The position numbers and the translations under genes were made by a program. From Fasciolopsis buskii (lineage: Eukaryota; Platyhelminthes; Trematoda; Plagiorchiida; Fasciolidae), in contig LUCM01006241.1 in NCBI GenBank assembly GCA_008360955.1, positions 427,360-491,359 of the forward strand: a stretch of DNA of 64,000 nt. Reading direction: 5' to 3'. The notes below the pieces were generated by a model. It searched no databases. It was not told the origin of the DNA and saw nothing but the letters and a program-made list of their open reading frames with translations. Positions 12,191-24,964 of this stretch are shown here, in pieces (positions within the stretch are counted from its first letter, which is position 1; every line of letters starts with the position of its first letter).

Positions 12191-14825
12191 TTGTACCGGA
12201 CTGGTTAATCACACCTATCTACAAGTTGAGCGATTGCTCCCAGTTTTCTAGACTCAGATTTTGAGTCATTGCTCATGTTCGTTTAATTCTCGTGAACGAG
12301 TTTAGAGTTACAATGTGGATTACGGTCGATTTCTTTGGGGTCTTTTGACTTTAATGCTCAAAACTTATTGTTTTTTTCTAGAAGAAGAACTGATGTTTTA
12401 TGTTTCATTCGCGTAATGACGTTGGATGAGAGGTATTTACCAAAAAATATCAAAATACTTCTTTTACGGCAATAGAACAATGGATTCAGACTGATTCAAA
12501 CTGTATCCCATGACAAAGTAATGTCATTAAGTGGGCCTCCGTATGAGGTCTAATGCGGTATCAGGGTGAATTCTGTCGGGACGCCTCGTCAGGCTGCAAG
12601 TTAATTTCGTAATCTAATTAAAATTGGTCTGAATTAGACCAAATCTTTTCGTAACTGAAATCTGATCTGTTCATTATCCTACCATATGCAAATAAACGGA
12701 CACTTGTTGAGTTTGTTTTTGCGAAAAGGAAACTTGAGTTTCCGTAATCCCGAACATTTTTCACCTCGGTCCTAATGGTGCCGACACAGTTCCAAAACAA
12801 TATGAATAATATTAAAGTGGTGCTGTGTTACAGATTTTCACGAGTGCGAATAAAAATATTTTGGCTGCCACATTAAAACCTTTCAGTTGATCACGGAATA
12901 CCATAACAACAATGACGGAAGCACACCTTGGTTCACACTCCGATTTGGTCTGCGAGTCTTCCGTCTCGGCCCACACGATCCAGCCAGGTTGACCCCACAT
13001 CTATCGTTCCTTTTTCCGTCGAATAAAGAGCCCCAGCTACAATGTGAATGAGATGCAATGAAAAAGTAAGGCCGTTCACCTGGGCACAGGTTAGATAGCA
13101 TCCGAGCATTTTGTTTTCTCGTCTCAAACGACCGAGTTGACCGATATTTGATTGGGTTTATAGTGGACGACTGCATTTCCACTAAGGGAAACCGGTTTTT
13201 GTTGGATAATCGTTGGTGATGTTCTTCGTTAATTCTTAAAGTCTGGACTACATATTCGGAGTCCGAATGTTGCGTCTTCGGTATTTACATTCCCCGGACA
13301 AATGGGAAAGTGATTATCGCACATGTCTTTATCTGCGTGTACTATGCTCCACTCCAAACACAAAAATTAACCACAGACTGATTCGTTTGCTAGCCTCAAG
13401 TGGTTTTGGCAGTTCAACCATATTGCCTAACTGTTGTAGCTGGCTGATACGATTACTGGGCTTAAGCTCACATCACTTTTTATGTTTCTACTTTTCAAAT
13501 TGTTCAGGCAACCACTTCGAAAATTGTCATTCTAATACGTGTTACAATCCGTCCTAGGAGAGTGTACATTAGCAATCAGGCACAGCACGTACGAATTATT
13601 AGACCCAGTCATGTGACTAGCTAGCTTGGAGTGAGTTACACACAACTCTAATTTTAGCGAGGATATGTGTTTAATTGAAATCCGTCGATGGGTGCTAAAA
13701 TAACCGAGACTGCTAAATGCGAATTCCGGAACCTCATAGACCAGGAAACCCGAGAAGATTCGGGTTGGTGGTATTAAACAAGGACGACTTGGTTTATTTG
13801 TCACATACTCGTTTATGTACACAAAACAATCTATGACATTATTATTGATAGACAAGCTGCCTATGAACTATCGTTTGTTCCGGTTATGTGACGATCTGAT
13901 TACTTGATCCCGACCAAGTTGAATCACTTGAATACGGCACACTGGGTGGTAATATAGGCACAAAACACTATACGGAACGAAATGATAACGGTAAGAGATG
14001 ACACCGTAGCAGATAACAACGAAACGGCACGGTTGAAATCCACAAAAGAAGTAGGTCTAACTCTCTGCATTCGCAGGTTCACTCGGGAGTATTCTACGTG
14101 CACGAGTAAATTAGCCAAATCGATTCTAACGAGTCTCAGTCGTCGTGTATGAGCTAGGTATGTCGGCAGCTCGTGGCCAGGTCCAGTCCTACAGGCAGGT
14201 ATCTGGGCGGTAGATGCCACACGTTATGAGATCTGAATTTTAGGATGAGAGATGGAACAGGGTACTGGATTTTGTGTACCTTCGTTCGTTAACACGGTTC
14301 ACAATTGTGTCTAGTTTACAAGCGTCTTATGGTAAATTATGGCGCGTGCATCAATCCAGAGTCATCTTTGACAGAACCCCGTAAGGTTTGTAAAAACACA
14401 TTCGCATCATATCAGAATTCATCAATCATTATGGATAATAAGTAATCACGCTTTTCTACAGTCAAACGGATTATACTATTTCGATGCAATTGAATAGTGT
14501 TTTGATTGACTACAGCTGTCTACCAAATCCATCTCACGTGACCGTAAACACACGTGTACAAGCAAACGTGCGCATATACGCGTACAAACTTTGCACACAG
14601 AAAAATATCACACCCAGTCGAAATGAGAATACTTTGTCTTAATCACACATTATTCGTCTTCGAGACAAATTTTCCGAAATCCGATCAACAACATGATGTA
14701 CGATCGCAATAATGTCGACCTTGCGAGTGACCGGGGGAATGTTTTCAACTATATCTTAATTTTCACAATATCTAAAAGTTACCTATTGTACGTAACGATA
14801 AAACCTAATTTCATGTTTCGCATAT

Positions 14826-14851
14826 AATATAATATATATATATATATATTC
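14826..14851 (+). repeat. (TA)n microsatellite
   Basis: TATAATATAATATATATATA and continuation, a short AT dinucleotide run. Confidence 0.85.
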
Positions 14852-15995
14852 CACTCAATGATGCGAGACTAAAGCTGCAAACTTCCGTTCATTTGCTTAA
14901 ATGTTCTGATAATTCTACAAATGTATTGAATTTTTCTTTCTTTTTTGAGTAGGGAAGCAACCAGAGATAAACACTTTGAATGGAATTTAGCCAAACAAAT
15001 GTGCCAGATGTGTACACGAAATTCAGCCACACGATTTTTTCGCCTTGTACCGGAACACTTCTAACTCGTTCTTTGATTGCACATTCTCATTCAGGATGGA
15101 AAATGAATTTGGCTTGAAGTCAAATGAACTGAATCTCTCTTCAAAGTCCAATTTGCCTTGGTCTGCACACGTGTTTTGACGCTACGCGAATCCCATTCGG
15201 ATTATTACGAAGGTGATTGGATGACAAGTGCCTTTAAGAATCGCATGGTGATTGGTCAGAAAGGATTGGGCACGTACGGGGACGGTTGGACAGCAGAGTC
15301 CAAGGTACGCATATCTAACTAGCGGCATCAACCGCGAAACGTGTGCGTTCGAAGAAGTTTTTATTCATCCATCTATAATACGGGACTTTACTTTATCAAA
15401 ATGGTTTTCTCGTGTGATTTCGTGCACGCAAACAGAACCCCCCTCAGCAACGCGCATCCTGGAAAGTATCCAAATCAAAGGCAGATTGATCCGAACGTAG
15501 ATAACCGTATACCTGAACAATAATAAACTCATTAAAATGCACAATTTCTAATTTGAGTGTCCAGCCCTATGTGGCCAAAGTTACTAGTAAAATACCAATG
15601 TAGTGCGCGGGTGGAATCCTTATTTTGAATATATTCTGACTGCTTATACCGCCACAAAAAATGAACATCAAAGCTCCATTCATTTGGATCCTGTTAAGCC
15701 GTGGTGTGTGCTTTATTTGGAAAGCGAACAACGACGACAATCCAGCGACCGAGAACCAAGTTAGTTCCTACGTCGCGGGAATAATGATTTGCGCATTACT
15801 AGGCGTTCACTTAAATAATTCGCATTCGAGAGCACTGTCCCCCGGGGACGAAGAAGTAAAGGATCTTCTCGCAAGCGGAGAATCGATGGCTTGATTCCTA
15901 CTCGTCTCTCCTGCTCATGGCTCTTGCTCTTGAATGAGTTATGCGAAAATGGATTTCCCATACGATTTGAGCAGCTAAGTTTCACCAGATAATAG

Positions 15996-16170
15996 CCAAC
16001 CGTGGCCGCGCGGATAATATCGTGGCGTTTGGGCGTGAAGGTTTCGGGTTCGAATCCTCCCGCCGCCGATTAATCTTCCCACTTGGCAGCCATCTGCAGG
16101 CCACGGCTCCCTTCCTGAGAATTGATGTACATTATTGTTTCATCGTTAAAGGAAGTAAAAGATAAAAGAT
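15996..16170 (+). repeat. tRNA-derived SINE, copy 2, abutting an RTE fragment
   Basis: Starts CCGTGGCCGCGCGG (A-box region), B box GGGTTCGAATCCTCCC at about 16050, body CCCACTTGGCAGCCATCTGC and CTTCCTGAGAATTGATGTAC, and tail TTAAAGGAAGTAAAAGATAAAAG. It ends about 15 bases before RTE-derived sequence starting at 16186, so the SINE either inserted into or landed next to an older RTE copy. Confidence 0.8.
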
Positions 16171-16185
16171 GAATAAGTGAATGAA

Positions 16186-16520
16186 GTATCCTCACGAATA
16201 CAGAAGGCTCAGCTTGGGCTTTTCAAATTGAAACAGATTGGCAAAACCCGATTATCGATTAAAGGTCCAGTTCTAACTACGAGGGCATTGTCTACCTTAC
16301 CGACGACTCAGAAACAGTGCTCTGGAAGACGAAAGATTTGAAAAGATAGTCCGTATTTGATTACTGATATATTCGCAGTATCTCTTGAGTGCACCGGGAG
16401 AATTATATCAGTAATGCGGAGGTTACGCTTAAGGTATTGAGCCGTACAATTCTGTCAATGGAATAGCAAGTGAATCTGAATAGACTTGTACAAAAAGACA
16501 AACGAATTTGTGCCCGTGAC
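16186..16520 (+). mobile_element. RTE-type non-LTR retrotransposon fragment (3' RT end), left inverted arm
   Basis: Translated in shifting frames it gives the C-terminal reverse-transcriptase pattern of fluke RTE/SR2-like elements: RIQKAQLGLFKLKQ, then a VFDY...YIRS block, then YISNAEV and VNLNRLV. Stops and frameshifts show decay. It is the inverted partner of 17346-17572; the two arms share long identical runs such as AGCAAGTGAATCTGAAT. Confidence 0.7.
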
Positions 16521-16789
16521 GTTATTAAGTCTTTTTTTTGCTGAACCATAATTACCGAACGGAAAGCCAATTAAATTTCACTACTTGTTCAAACCAATAG
16601 AATCACCGATCGACCCGAACTCAAGCCTGATTTGAACCCATTTGGAAGAATTTGAGATAGGCTGACAACGTGGTTTAACATAACCGGACTATTCCCAGTA
16701 GTCATGGGAACCAGATATCAGGCTAATAACTTCATAATATCTTGATGACTGAATTAGTCGGTTAGATCGTAAGTGCTTCGGCATTGATA

Positions 16790-16821
<32 letters not shown>
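16790..16821 (+). repeat. (TA)n microsatellite within the RTE inverted pair
   Basis: Pure AT run in the spacer between the two inverted RTE arms at 16.2 and 17.3 kb. It could extrude or nucleate breakage, but nothing shows that. Confidence 0.9.
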
Positions 16822-16825
<4 letters not shown>

Positions 16826-17345
16826 TGACATCGTCACTGCACAGAATCAATGTTCCACAGTCTTTTAGCTTGTAATGTCTTTATCCTGAGGTTTAAATCT
16901 CTCTCATGACCTTGAACTTGTGGCGCGATTGTGTAACCTTGTGAATTTCAACATCCATTTGTAACGGGTTGACTGTACGTCGTCATCTCGACTGAGTGTC
17001 AGTGTCAGTGTCGATGTTGGCGAGTACGTTTACTGGGCTTCGGTTTGCTGGCTTTCTTTTCGCTTATTACATATCAGACCAGAGCTCTTATAACCCCCAA
17101 CCCTTTCTCTTCTGTCGGAGGAGTCCTGATCTAGAGTGCATGTTACGCAACAATCTGGATTCTGGCCTAAGAGATTTGGCCCCTTAACTTTCGTTGTTTT
17201 ACGTCCTTTTGTTTTGAGCAGGCACGTTGCGATTTAATACTGTTTTTATCTCCACATGGAATTATTCCTTTGGATTGTTCATTTGACTTTTTACACTAGC
17301 TAGGTCACTTGGTCCTTATACGTGGCCCACTTCAACGTATCTAAT

Positions 17346-17640
17346 GTCACGGGCACAAATTCGTTTGTCTTTTTGTACAAGTCCATTCAGATTCACTTGC
17401 TATTCCATTGACAGAATTCTGCGGCTCAATACCTTAAGCATAACCTTAGGGTAGACAATGCCCTCGTAGTTAGAAATTCAATTTATAATCGACAATCGGA
17501 TTTTGCCTAGCCGTTTCAATTTGACGAACGCAAGCTGAACCTTCTGTATCCGTGAGGATACGCTATTCAATCTGCGATCATCTGTTATGACGTGATTGCT
17601 CAAATGAAAGCCCGTATCTAATCTGTTGGACTTGTAGCCT
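17346..17640 (-). mobile_element. RTE-type retrotransposon fragment, right inverted arm
   Basis: The reverse complement of 17346-17572 matches 16186-16520 but lacks about 120 bp that in the left arm encode the VFDY to SNAEV region. Further upstream on the minus strand the frame continues (NHVITDDRRLNSVSSRIQKV), which fits the RTE sequence before the RIQKAQ block. Homology to the left arm stops at GTGCCCGTGAC, where both copies diverge. Confidence 0.65.
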
Positions 17641-18271
17641 CGAAGGGCCGAATTTTACAGCTTGGCTTTGCGGAACGCATCCCGAACTTTGATGCATTCC
17701 TGTTGAAAAATGCTTTCGCCTATGAGTTTTATTCTTTACTCTGAGGCAACGTACGATCCGCGAATTCGAAGGCAGTCAATTTACTACCCACTGAAGTATC
17801 AGTGGCACTATTCTCACATGTGAATAGATCTACTTCCCTCGTCACCTCAGTCACAAACCTGAAATGAATGGAGAACAACTTCGACGAGCACCCTACCGTA
17901 CGCTATTTCGTTCATGGTTCGAGAGCTGATATCAGCATTTCATACGCCACTAACGGATCATTTGGCAAAGCTTGATGTACTCTACCTTACCTTTTTGAAG
18001 GCATAAATGCGGTTTACATTCCCTTGTTTAAGGTACGCAATGGCCATATGCCGAACACCTCTAGGTACCATTGAGTTTTCTTTCCTAAATCTCTCATTCA
18101 TAATGGTTTTTTTTCGGAAAAAAGCTTCGTTTTTTGCGCCATCTGATTGGATAGTGGGCATACGTACCAAATTGGCTCGGTTAACACTGCATATGACAAC
18201 TCCTGTCTTTGTTCGTCCGGCAAGTACAGGAAACTACGTCAAACAGCCGTACTCCGAAGACTTTTTACCCT

Positions 18272-18274
<3 letters not shown>

Positions 18275-18302
<28 letters not shown>
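18275..18302 (+). repeat. (CA)n microsatellite
   Basis: Pure CA run; a second CA run follows at 18478-18500. Confidence 0.9.
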
Positions 18303-18306
<4 letters not shown>

Positions 18307-18477
18307 CACACTAACACAATCACATTTGCATGTGCATTGGTACTCCGCGACTTGGCAAATGAAACTATCACAAGTGCATGCAAGTTAATGTAGGATTTTT
18401 CGTTACTAATATGGCTCATTTTAATCATTTTCGGCAGTTCGCACTTTCCTCTCCTACCCTGTCGGTCTCACTGTGAC

Positions 18478-18500
18478 AAACACACACACACACACACACA
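18478..18500 (+). repeat. (CA)n microsatellite
   Basis: Short pure CA run about 180 bases after the previous one. Confidence 0.9.
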
Positions 18501-18881
18501 GACATCAGGCACTGATGGCCGTCCTGCGGTTACAAAGTGAAGTTAGCCACCACCAGCAGAGGATTGCATGACAAGACATGTCGAACGACGAATGAAAAGT
18601 GCAACAGGTCGGGAAAAAACTCAAGCTTATCTGATCTGTCCAAACTGGGCACCATCCCTGGTTGACTCACTAACAGAATGAAATCAGAAGACGCCTAATT
18701 AGTTCATCCTAATGGCATCTTTCTTCTTGGGTATAGTGTAGGCGTACTATCCGTGGATCATTGGCCACGTCACCTGCAGTTTCCCACTGCCATATCATTG
18801 ACAAATCATCTACGAAAGCAACTGATTTGAGCGCCTGCTGTGGTAAAAAAGGGAAAGCGGTTGTTTGATGCTGTTCACACG

Positions 18882-18915
18882 TTCAAAGCGGAAATGGCGC
18901 CATCTCCGTTTTGAA
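18882..18915. other. 34-bp near-perfect palindrome
   Basis: Starts TTCAAAGCGGAAATGGCG and ends CCATCTCCGTTTTGAA around a central GGCGCC. Fifteen of 17 pairs match, with no spacer; one mismatch is a G-T and one an A-C. Nothing coding surrounds it. Confidence 0.8.
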
Positions 18916-20126
18916 AGGACAGAAAGACAGAGCTGTTCTTCCGCAGACGTCAAGGTAGAACAGCCAGTCGGAAGCCTCGGGACAGTGATGCGAAATTCAG
19001 GTGTACGCCTATTGGTCTCAGGGCAATAAAATTCATACGGTCTAACTACAAGTACTAATCTTATTATGGAACACGGTTTAGATTAGGCATGAGTGAGGGC
19101 AGACTTATCACTAGTTTGTTGTGCTCTGTCCTCGTTTGAAGCTGTGTCAACAATGACAAGATGCTTTCCGGTCGTTTCATGGACATCGTTCACCATTTGG
19201 CAGGTTCATACTGTATTTAGCAGCCCAGCCTAGAGTAAAATAAACAGACGTTATTGGATAATGCATATGGTAAAAAACCAGGTCACATATGAACTATTTG
19301 ATTCGACCTAATTGCGTATAGCTTAGTGTGAAATTCGCCACCTAGAAAGCATGCATTTATTCTAACCGGGATATGGGATCCAAAACACCCCGAATGTAAT
19401 AAACGACCGCCGGAGGCTATCAAAAGGTGGAAGATGTAATTCACTGCACAAGCCCCTGGGCTTGTTTTTACCAGTGACTCCCCTAATGCCCAGTTCCTAA
19501 AGGGGAAAAAAGCAGAGATTGAGTTCCAATTAGGCCGGGAATCGAAATCTTATGTAGCAAAAAAAGAGAAATATGATGACACTTGAATACATGCGCTTGC
19601 CCAACGTAATGGAAGTATGTGATTGGCTGAACTGGATAACGACCAGCCAGGTGATTGGTTGGTCAGTTAGTCACCAGTTCATACAAAGGCTGACGTGCAT
19701 TGATTTGATTGTATCAAGAAACAAATGGGTACGTGAGCTGAAGGAAGATTTCAGATATTGCAATACCATCGTGAAGATCCTAACTGATCTTGCTCCAGTA
19801 CATTTGGTCATTCGTCTTCTGTGAGAACCAATTCGGTGACATTGGTTACGTTCTATTCTCGTGTAGTTTTTATTCGTTTGAGGAAACCGAATGACTAACT
19901 TCCATCTTCTGATGTCTCCTCCGAGATCCATCTGCCAAATCACACTCCTGGTGTGTAGATGACCGCAACAACGAGATCCTTTCTTTGTTCTGCTCTCAGT
20001 TGCTAACACACTTTGATTAATGGTAAACAACAGTCGTAATTCAATACACATAGCTGCTTGCTGTCCTATTTTTCGCCCCTCGTTCTCTGCTAAGGAAATG
20101 TAGAATGCATTTTGATAAGGGAATCT

Positions 20127-20190
20127 CCTTTTTTTACCGTTTTATCTCTTAATAACGAAACAGCAAGGTGCATCAGCTTCAGGAAGGGTG
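20127..20190 (-). repeat. tRNA-derived SINE, 3' fragment
   Basis: Only the 3' part of the family is present: a reverse-complemented tail (TTTTATCTCTTAATAACGAA) and the adjoining GTGCATCAGCTTCAGGAAGG. The tRNA-like head is missing, so this copy is 5'-truncated or interrupted near 20190. Confidence 0.5.
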
Positions 20191-20938
20191 TCGAAACCGA
20201 CAAAGCCCTGTCAAATGAGCGAACATGATCTTCATGTTGAATTGGCATGATGTCGACAACTCGACAATCACCCGTTGGTGTAAAATGAATATGTATATTC
20301 GTGCCCAAAGTCAACTTGTGAAACAGGAACCATTGAAGATGGACTCCATCGCACCATCGACAAGCAAATCAGACTGAAATAGTTCAGTCTAACCTGGTGT
20401 GAAACATACGAAATTATTTTTTTTCACATTATTCCCATGTGACACGGTCAGCCAAATCACCTTGTACACTTCCATACTGACCGATTTATGAAGTAAATGC
20501 GTGACCAATAATGAAATATAAGCAACAACCAAGTATTATCTCAAACCTCGTAGATAAGCACGTTCACAATACGACCAAATGATGCATTGGATCTATTTAA
20601 AGAGTGTGACTGATCTGTTACACATAGACGGTCACGTGATCCGGACCTGTGTACACGTTTGTTTGATTTTTTTTGAGAATGTGATCTATGCTATTTTGGT
20701 GAGTAACCTCATCAGATGACGTAAATAGTCCCACCCTTAAGGCTCGTATTTTAGAGAGTTAGAACAACCACTGTTTTCAAACAAAATGTGCACACGTGTC
20801 TGACGAAGGACAATGTCACATTTTTAGTATGTTCATTGTAAAGTACACTTGGGTACTTTTCGTAATAGGACCGTGTATGTCATGTGCAAACTAACAGCAT
20901 CGTGGGCACCGGAGCGAGTTACACTGGATCCAGAGACA

Positions 20939-20957
20939 GTGAGAGAGAGAGAGAGAA
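20939..20957 (+). repeat. (GA)n microsatellite
   Basis: GTGAGAGAGAGAGAGAGAAG, a short purine run. Confidence 0.8.
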
Positions 20958-22165
20958 GGAAGGATAATGAGGCGAACTGCCCGTGTTTTATGGGCACAGC
21001 AGCGGCCGATTGAAGACAGATTAGTCAGTACGGAGTGGGCAACTTTCCGCCCAGTCAGAATGGAGTGTGCATGTGATGTATGGTCTGCGCTAGAAAACAG
21101 GGACCGCAATGCGCCCATCGTAGAACGCATCTATCGTTTACCCCCGGTTTATTAATACGCCATTTCTAGCTGAGTTTTTAAACCACGTTTTTCACATATG
21201 CTGTCTGACAGTTACTTTATCCCTACAACGTGGCAGCCTACCGATGACTTTTCTCAAACCTCTTCGTTGTGAAAACCAAGTACGCTTGTAAACTTGGTAA
21301 TGCGATCGAATTGAAGTTGTTCTGTCTGTCCATTGAAGCGAGACCAAGAGATCTGGGTTCGATTTACTCTAATCAGTCGTTTGGATCGTGCGCTCACACA
21401 AATGCACCTGCATTTGGGATTGAAGTATTAAGCTAATGGGAACAGCATCCTTCCGTTTGGTCTACGAAAATTGTTCAACCAAGTAGTGGAATTATTCATT
21501 CCTCGTCCGATGTCATTTGACTGTTCCGACTCGTGATCTCCAGGCATCCTTCCTTTACTCTTTTGTTGAAATATGCAGATATTTTAGTTTCGATGAAGAT
21601 TTCGTTGTTGCTAGTCCAAATAATCTGGATCATATACCCATTCAAAACGGACCCACCACATCATCACACCATTTTTGGATATGGAACCAGTATTTCAATT
21701 AAACAATAGCCTATCACTGACGCCTAACATCCGGTCATGGTAAAGCTTATTGGAAAGAGCAAAACTCAGAACACGATATCCAAAATGCGTTACAAAAGTC
21801 GCTGCCTTTTCTATTCGCATGAAATCGATGCAGCGGTCCGTTCTACTAGGTTCTCAGTCATTCTATACATTCCCTTCTAATTTTCGTCAGTTTGTCAGCA
21901 AAGAAAACCGCTGCGTACCCGGATGCAATTTGATTCTTAATTCATTTTGATTTTCAGTCTTCATATGACGAGATGAAATATTTGTGCACGATTTTAAGTG
22001 ATTATTCATCAACTGTTGATTTTATGTTCCATTCCGTTTTATTATCGCATATTTCCATGCTTTGGTTGCTTCGTTATCATGTTGGGTGGTCTAACGATAA
22101 CTTCCTCAACCAATTCAAGTCGGTCAACTTTACTGGAACAAACAGTGAGCAATGTCAGTTGCTTA

Positions 22166-22306
22166 AGTTCAAATCAGTTTGTACAATCACTAACTTTGCT
22201 AGAAAGTACGATGATTTTGATTGCTAATTCACCGCACCATCTAGTCGGATAGAAAAAAAAAGAAAAAATCAAAGAAAGAGTAATGAACGATCGACTGCCA
22301 AATAAT
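22166..22306 (-). mobile_element. RTE retrotransposon 3' UTR fragment, inverted
   Basis: The reverse complement matches the 3' UTR of the RTE fragment ending at about 23320: TAGCAATCAAAATCATCGTA, then GCAAAGTTAGTGATTGTACA, then AACTGATTTGAACT. The shared part also includes a pyrimidine run preceded by CAGTCGATCGTTCA. No coding sequence is recognisable upstream on the minus strand. Confidence 0.65.
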
Positions 22307-22574
22307 ATGTTGAGGAACTATGCCGATGTGATGCCGACGATGCAGATGCTACAGATTAGTGGAGCAGAGGCAAATACGAGATAATGTCGGGAACGTCAAC
22401 GTTATGTGGTGTGTGTTCTTACAAGCTAGAAATGGGAACGGAAATAGCAATAGAACCGGCAAACTTGGACCAACGAACAGGCGGGATAAAAGATAAATCA
22501 ATCGCAGAAAGAAAAGACAACAGAGCAGTACCATGTAATGAATTGGAGTTACTAAATGATGTACGTTAGTGCAT

Positions 22575-23322
22575 CGGTTGAGATATCTACGAGGATACAG
22601 AAAGGTCTATTGGCATTCATCAATCTGAGACATCTGTGTCGTCGACGTTGCATCTGTTCATCGACCATATGTAGAATGCAAACGCAACAATGAGGCCAGT
22701 ATTGCTCTACAGCTCCGAAATATGGCCACTAAGAGTAGAAGATATGAGCAGACTTTTGATATTGGAACATAGTTGTCTTCGTAGTATTGGTAAAAAATGG
22801 TGTGGGAATTGGTGATAAACTCTGGGGTTGGGCGTAAAATGTTCGATCCTAGGGTTCAGTGTTTAGAAAAAGCATAGAATCATAATAAGTTAAAGGGGTT
22901 GAGACATGTTTGGCGCGTGCTTAAAGAATGACTAGCTCATTGTACGCTGCTTTCCGAGACAGGTGATCGTTGGAAGATGATTCGAAGTGATCCGTCAATG
23001 ACATGCAAGAAAAAAGTGAAAACTTTGACCATTGGACTGGCTTGTTTAGGTGCAGTTAGACTATCGGGTTGGAGTCCACGAAATTCCCGAGGCAATAGTC
23101 GAAGACGATAAGTGATATGGCCCAATCCCGGAGCAAACTTGTGGCGAACTTGTATTCGAACCATTTCTTTCTCTGCAAAATCCCTCGACTTACTAGTTCG
23201 CGGTCGATTGTTCACTACTCTCTTTTTTTCTTGTTTCTATTCGAGTAGACGGTGTTGTGAAGTAGCAATCAAAATCACCGTACTTCCGAGCAAGGTTAGT
23301 GATTGTACAAACTGATTTGAAC
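22575..23322 (+). mobile_element. RTE retrotransposon fragment with RT C-terminus and 3' UTR
   Basis: Conceptual pieces in shifting frames: RIQKGLLAFINLRHLCRRR, then VRPVLLYSSEIWPLRVEDM, then LEHSCLRSIG, then LSETGDRWKMIRSDPSMTC and LGAVRLSGWSPRN, ending in an IWPNPGANLW segment that matches the DMAQNRSQW-type end of these elements. This is the standard C-terminal order of RTE/SR2-like polymerase ORFs. Truncated at the 5' side and riddled with stops, so dead. The 3' UTR (AGCAATCAAAATCACCGTAC) is shared with 22166-22306 and, more weakly, 62880-62957. Confidence 0.75.
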
Positions 23323-24790
23323 TGAACTGTTCATGGTCAGCTTTGTGCTATACTTAGGAAATGTTTTCATAAGTGATTTTTTTTCGTGGTATCCACATAT
23401 CCAAAGTTTTAACTGTAGGCTGCAACGTTCTTTGTTCGGAGTAACAGAGTTGTGTCAGTTTTGCTGCTATTAGACGGTAGTGGAAGATTCTTTTTAACAA
23501 CGGATTCCTCCATCCCCTTATATACGTCATTTTTCCGTGATTTTACCCGGTCTGTTGAAGGCCAATCTTAGGTTACATGGAAGGATCCTTTAAGTGATCG
23601 GTCAAGTCTTCCGAATTTCTTTGCCAACTCTGATTAGCGGCATCTGCGGTGAACATGACAACGCCTGCTTGAAAATTGCCAGGTGAGATTCTGTCATTCC
23701 ACACAAACTTATTACACTCTGACCCATCTGCTTGCTAATACTATTCATCCATTTACACAAATATCCATTTATCGCATGTTCCATATCTGCATTCTGCTAT
23801 TGGTTAGCATCATACCATGTCCGAATCTTGACAGGCAACATGATAGTTTGCAATGAACTCGTGAGTTCCCCTGGTACTTAAGCACTATGAAGGTATGAAG
23901 GTTCGGATTTTCTCTTTTTTTAGTGTTCCGTAGATAGTGTACAAATTGAGGAGGTTGAAGTACACACACGCACACACACACGCACACACACACAAACGTA
24001 TTCTGTGTAATATGCCCCTTCGAAGTTATCTCACTAAATTTGAGTTAGAAAACTCTTCCGTCTCAGAACAACTCGGGTTCCATGACGAATTAACTTTTTG
24101 TTATTTTGCGCTATATTCCTGGGCCTAAGCCAGCAGTGCTAGATTTTGTCTTCATCTGAATATGGTCAACCAATCACGTCGGTTGCAATCAAGAAGAAAG
24201 GGATTCTTTGGTAACGGATTCCGGATTCATCAGAATGCTAAATAATGTTCTAAATGTTATCAAGAAAATTTTTCATCATTCCAGTGAATAATCTTCAGCA
24301 TCCCAGCAGCCATTCCGGCCGGTGTCATTTTCAGCCGCATCAACAACAGGCTAGAAGGGACCGGGATCGTCATTCGAAAGAACTTCACAGACCCCATGGT
24401 TACCTTCATTAGTGCTGTGACAGTAATTTCGTGTTGTAAGTCAACCCATACAAGGTATGCGCTTCTTAATGAACTCCAGTCGTAGAAAAATGCGTACAAA
24501 AAATACAAGTAGCACATTAAGTCTGGTCATGTGATCTTCAATGTCATGTGTTTTGTATGTGTTACACAACTGTTTGTGTTTGAACATTCACTCCACGGGG
24601 GCCGGAATCAAGTGCGGAATTTGTTACCTTAATGGGTGTTGAAACGATATAAGCAGAAAACCAAGGCAAGTAAAGTGAATTTATTTTCTGGATGGTCGGC
24701 AAAAAGCAGTCGACCTTCGTGGAATAATTCAGAGTGTACACATCATCCGACCAGAACGGAGGATAAGATTGGATCAAGCATATCTGCATG
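23323..24790. other. Spacer, nothing recognised
   Basis: Only a CA microsatellite was identified between the RTE 3' end and the next SINE. Confidence 0.5.
23961..23993 (+). repeat. (CA)n microsatellite, imperfect
   Basis: CA units interrupted by CG at two to three places. Confidence 0.9.
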
Positions 24791-24964
24791 TATCTTTTAT
24801 CTTCTTCTACTTTTTTTAATAAGGTAACGACAGTGTGAGTCATCGTCTCAGGTACGGAGTCGAGGCCAACAAAGAGTCATCGAGCGGGAAATTTGACCGA
24901 CGATGGGAGGATTGAAACCGGCAACCGTCAAGCTGAAATGCCGTGAGGTTAACCGGCGGGCCAC
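24791..24964 (-). repeat. tRNA-derived SINE, diverged copy
   Basis: The minus strand carries tail, body and head in the family order. The B box has decayed (GGAGGATTGAAACCGGCAAC on plus), and the head ends in CCGGCGGGCCAC. The spacing between head and tail matches the other copies. Diverged in the middle, suggesting an old insertion. Confidence 0.6.

Larger units (their letters stand above)
8206..15995. other. Spacer, nothing recognised apart from listed repeats
   Basis: Contains the family A copy at 12.1 kb and the (TATG)n and (TA)n runs. Frames of 60-107 codons are scattered on both strands without motif or consistent composition. Confidence 0.5.
17641..22165. other. Spacer, nothing recognised apart from listed repeats
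   Basis: Holds the palindrome at 18.9 kb, the CA and GA runs and a SINE tail. A frame reading ILPFGLRKLFNQ at about 21445 recalls the LPFGL string of LTR-retroelement polymerases but is isolated. Confidence 0.4.

Noticed and set aside
21436..21530. LPFGL string reminiscent of LTR-retroelement RT
   Set aside because: No neighbouring RT, RNase H or integrase motifs in any frame; likely chance.
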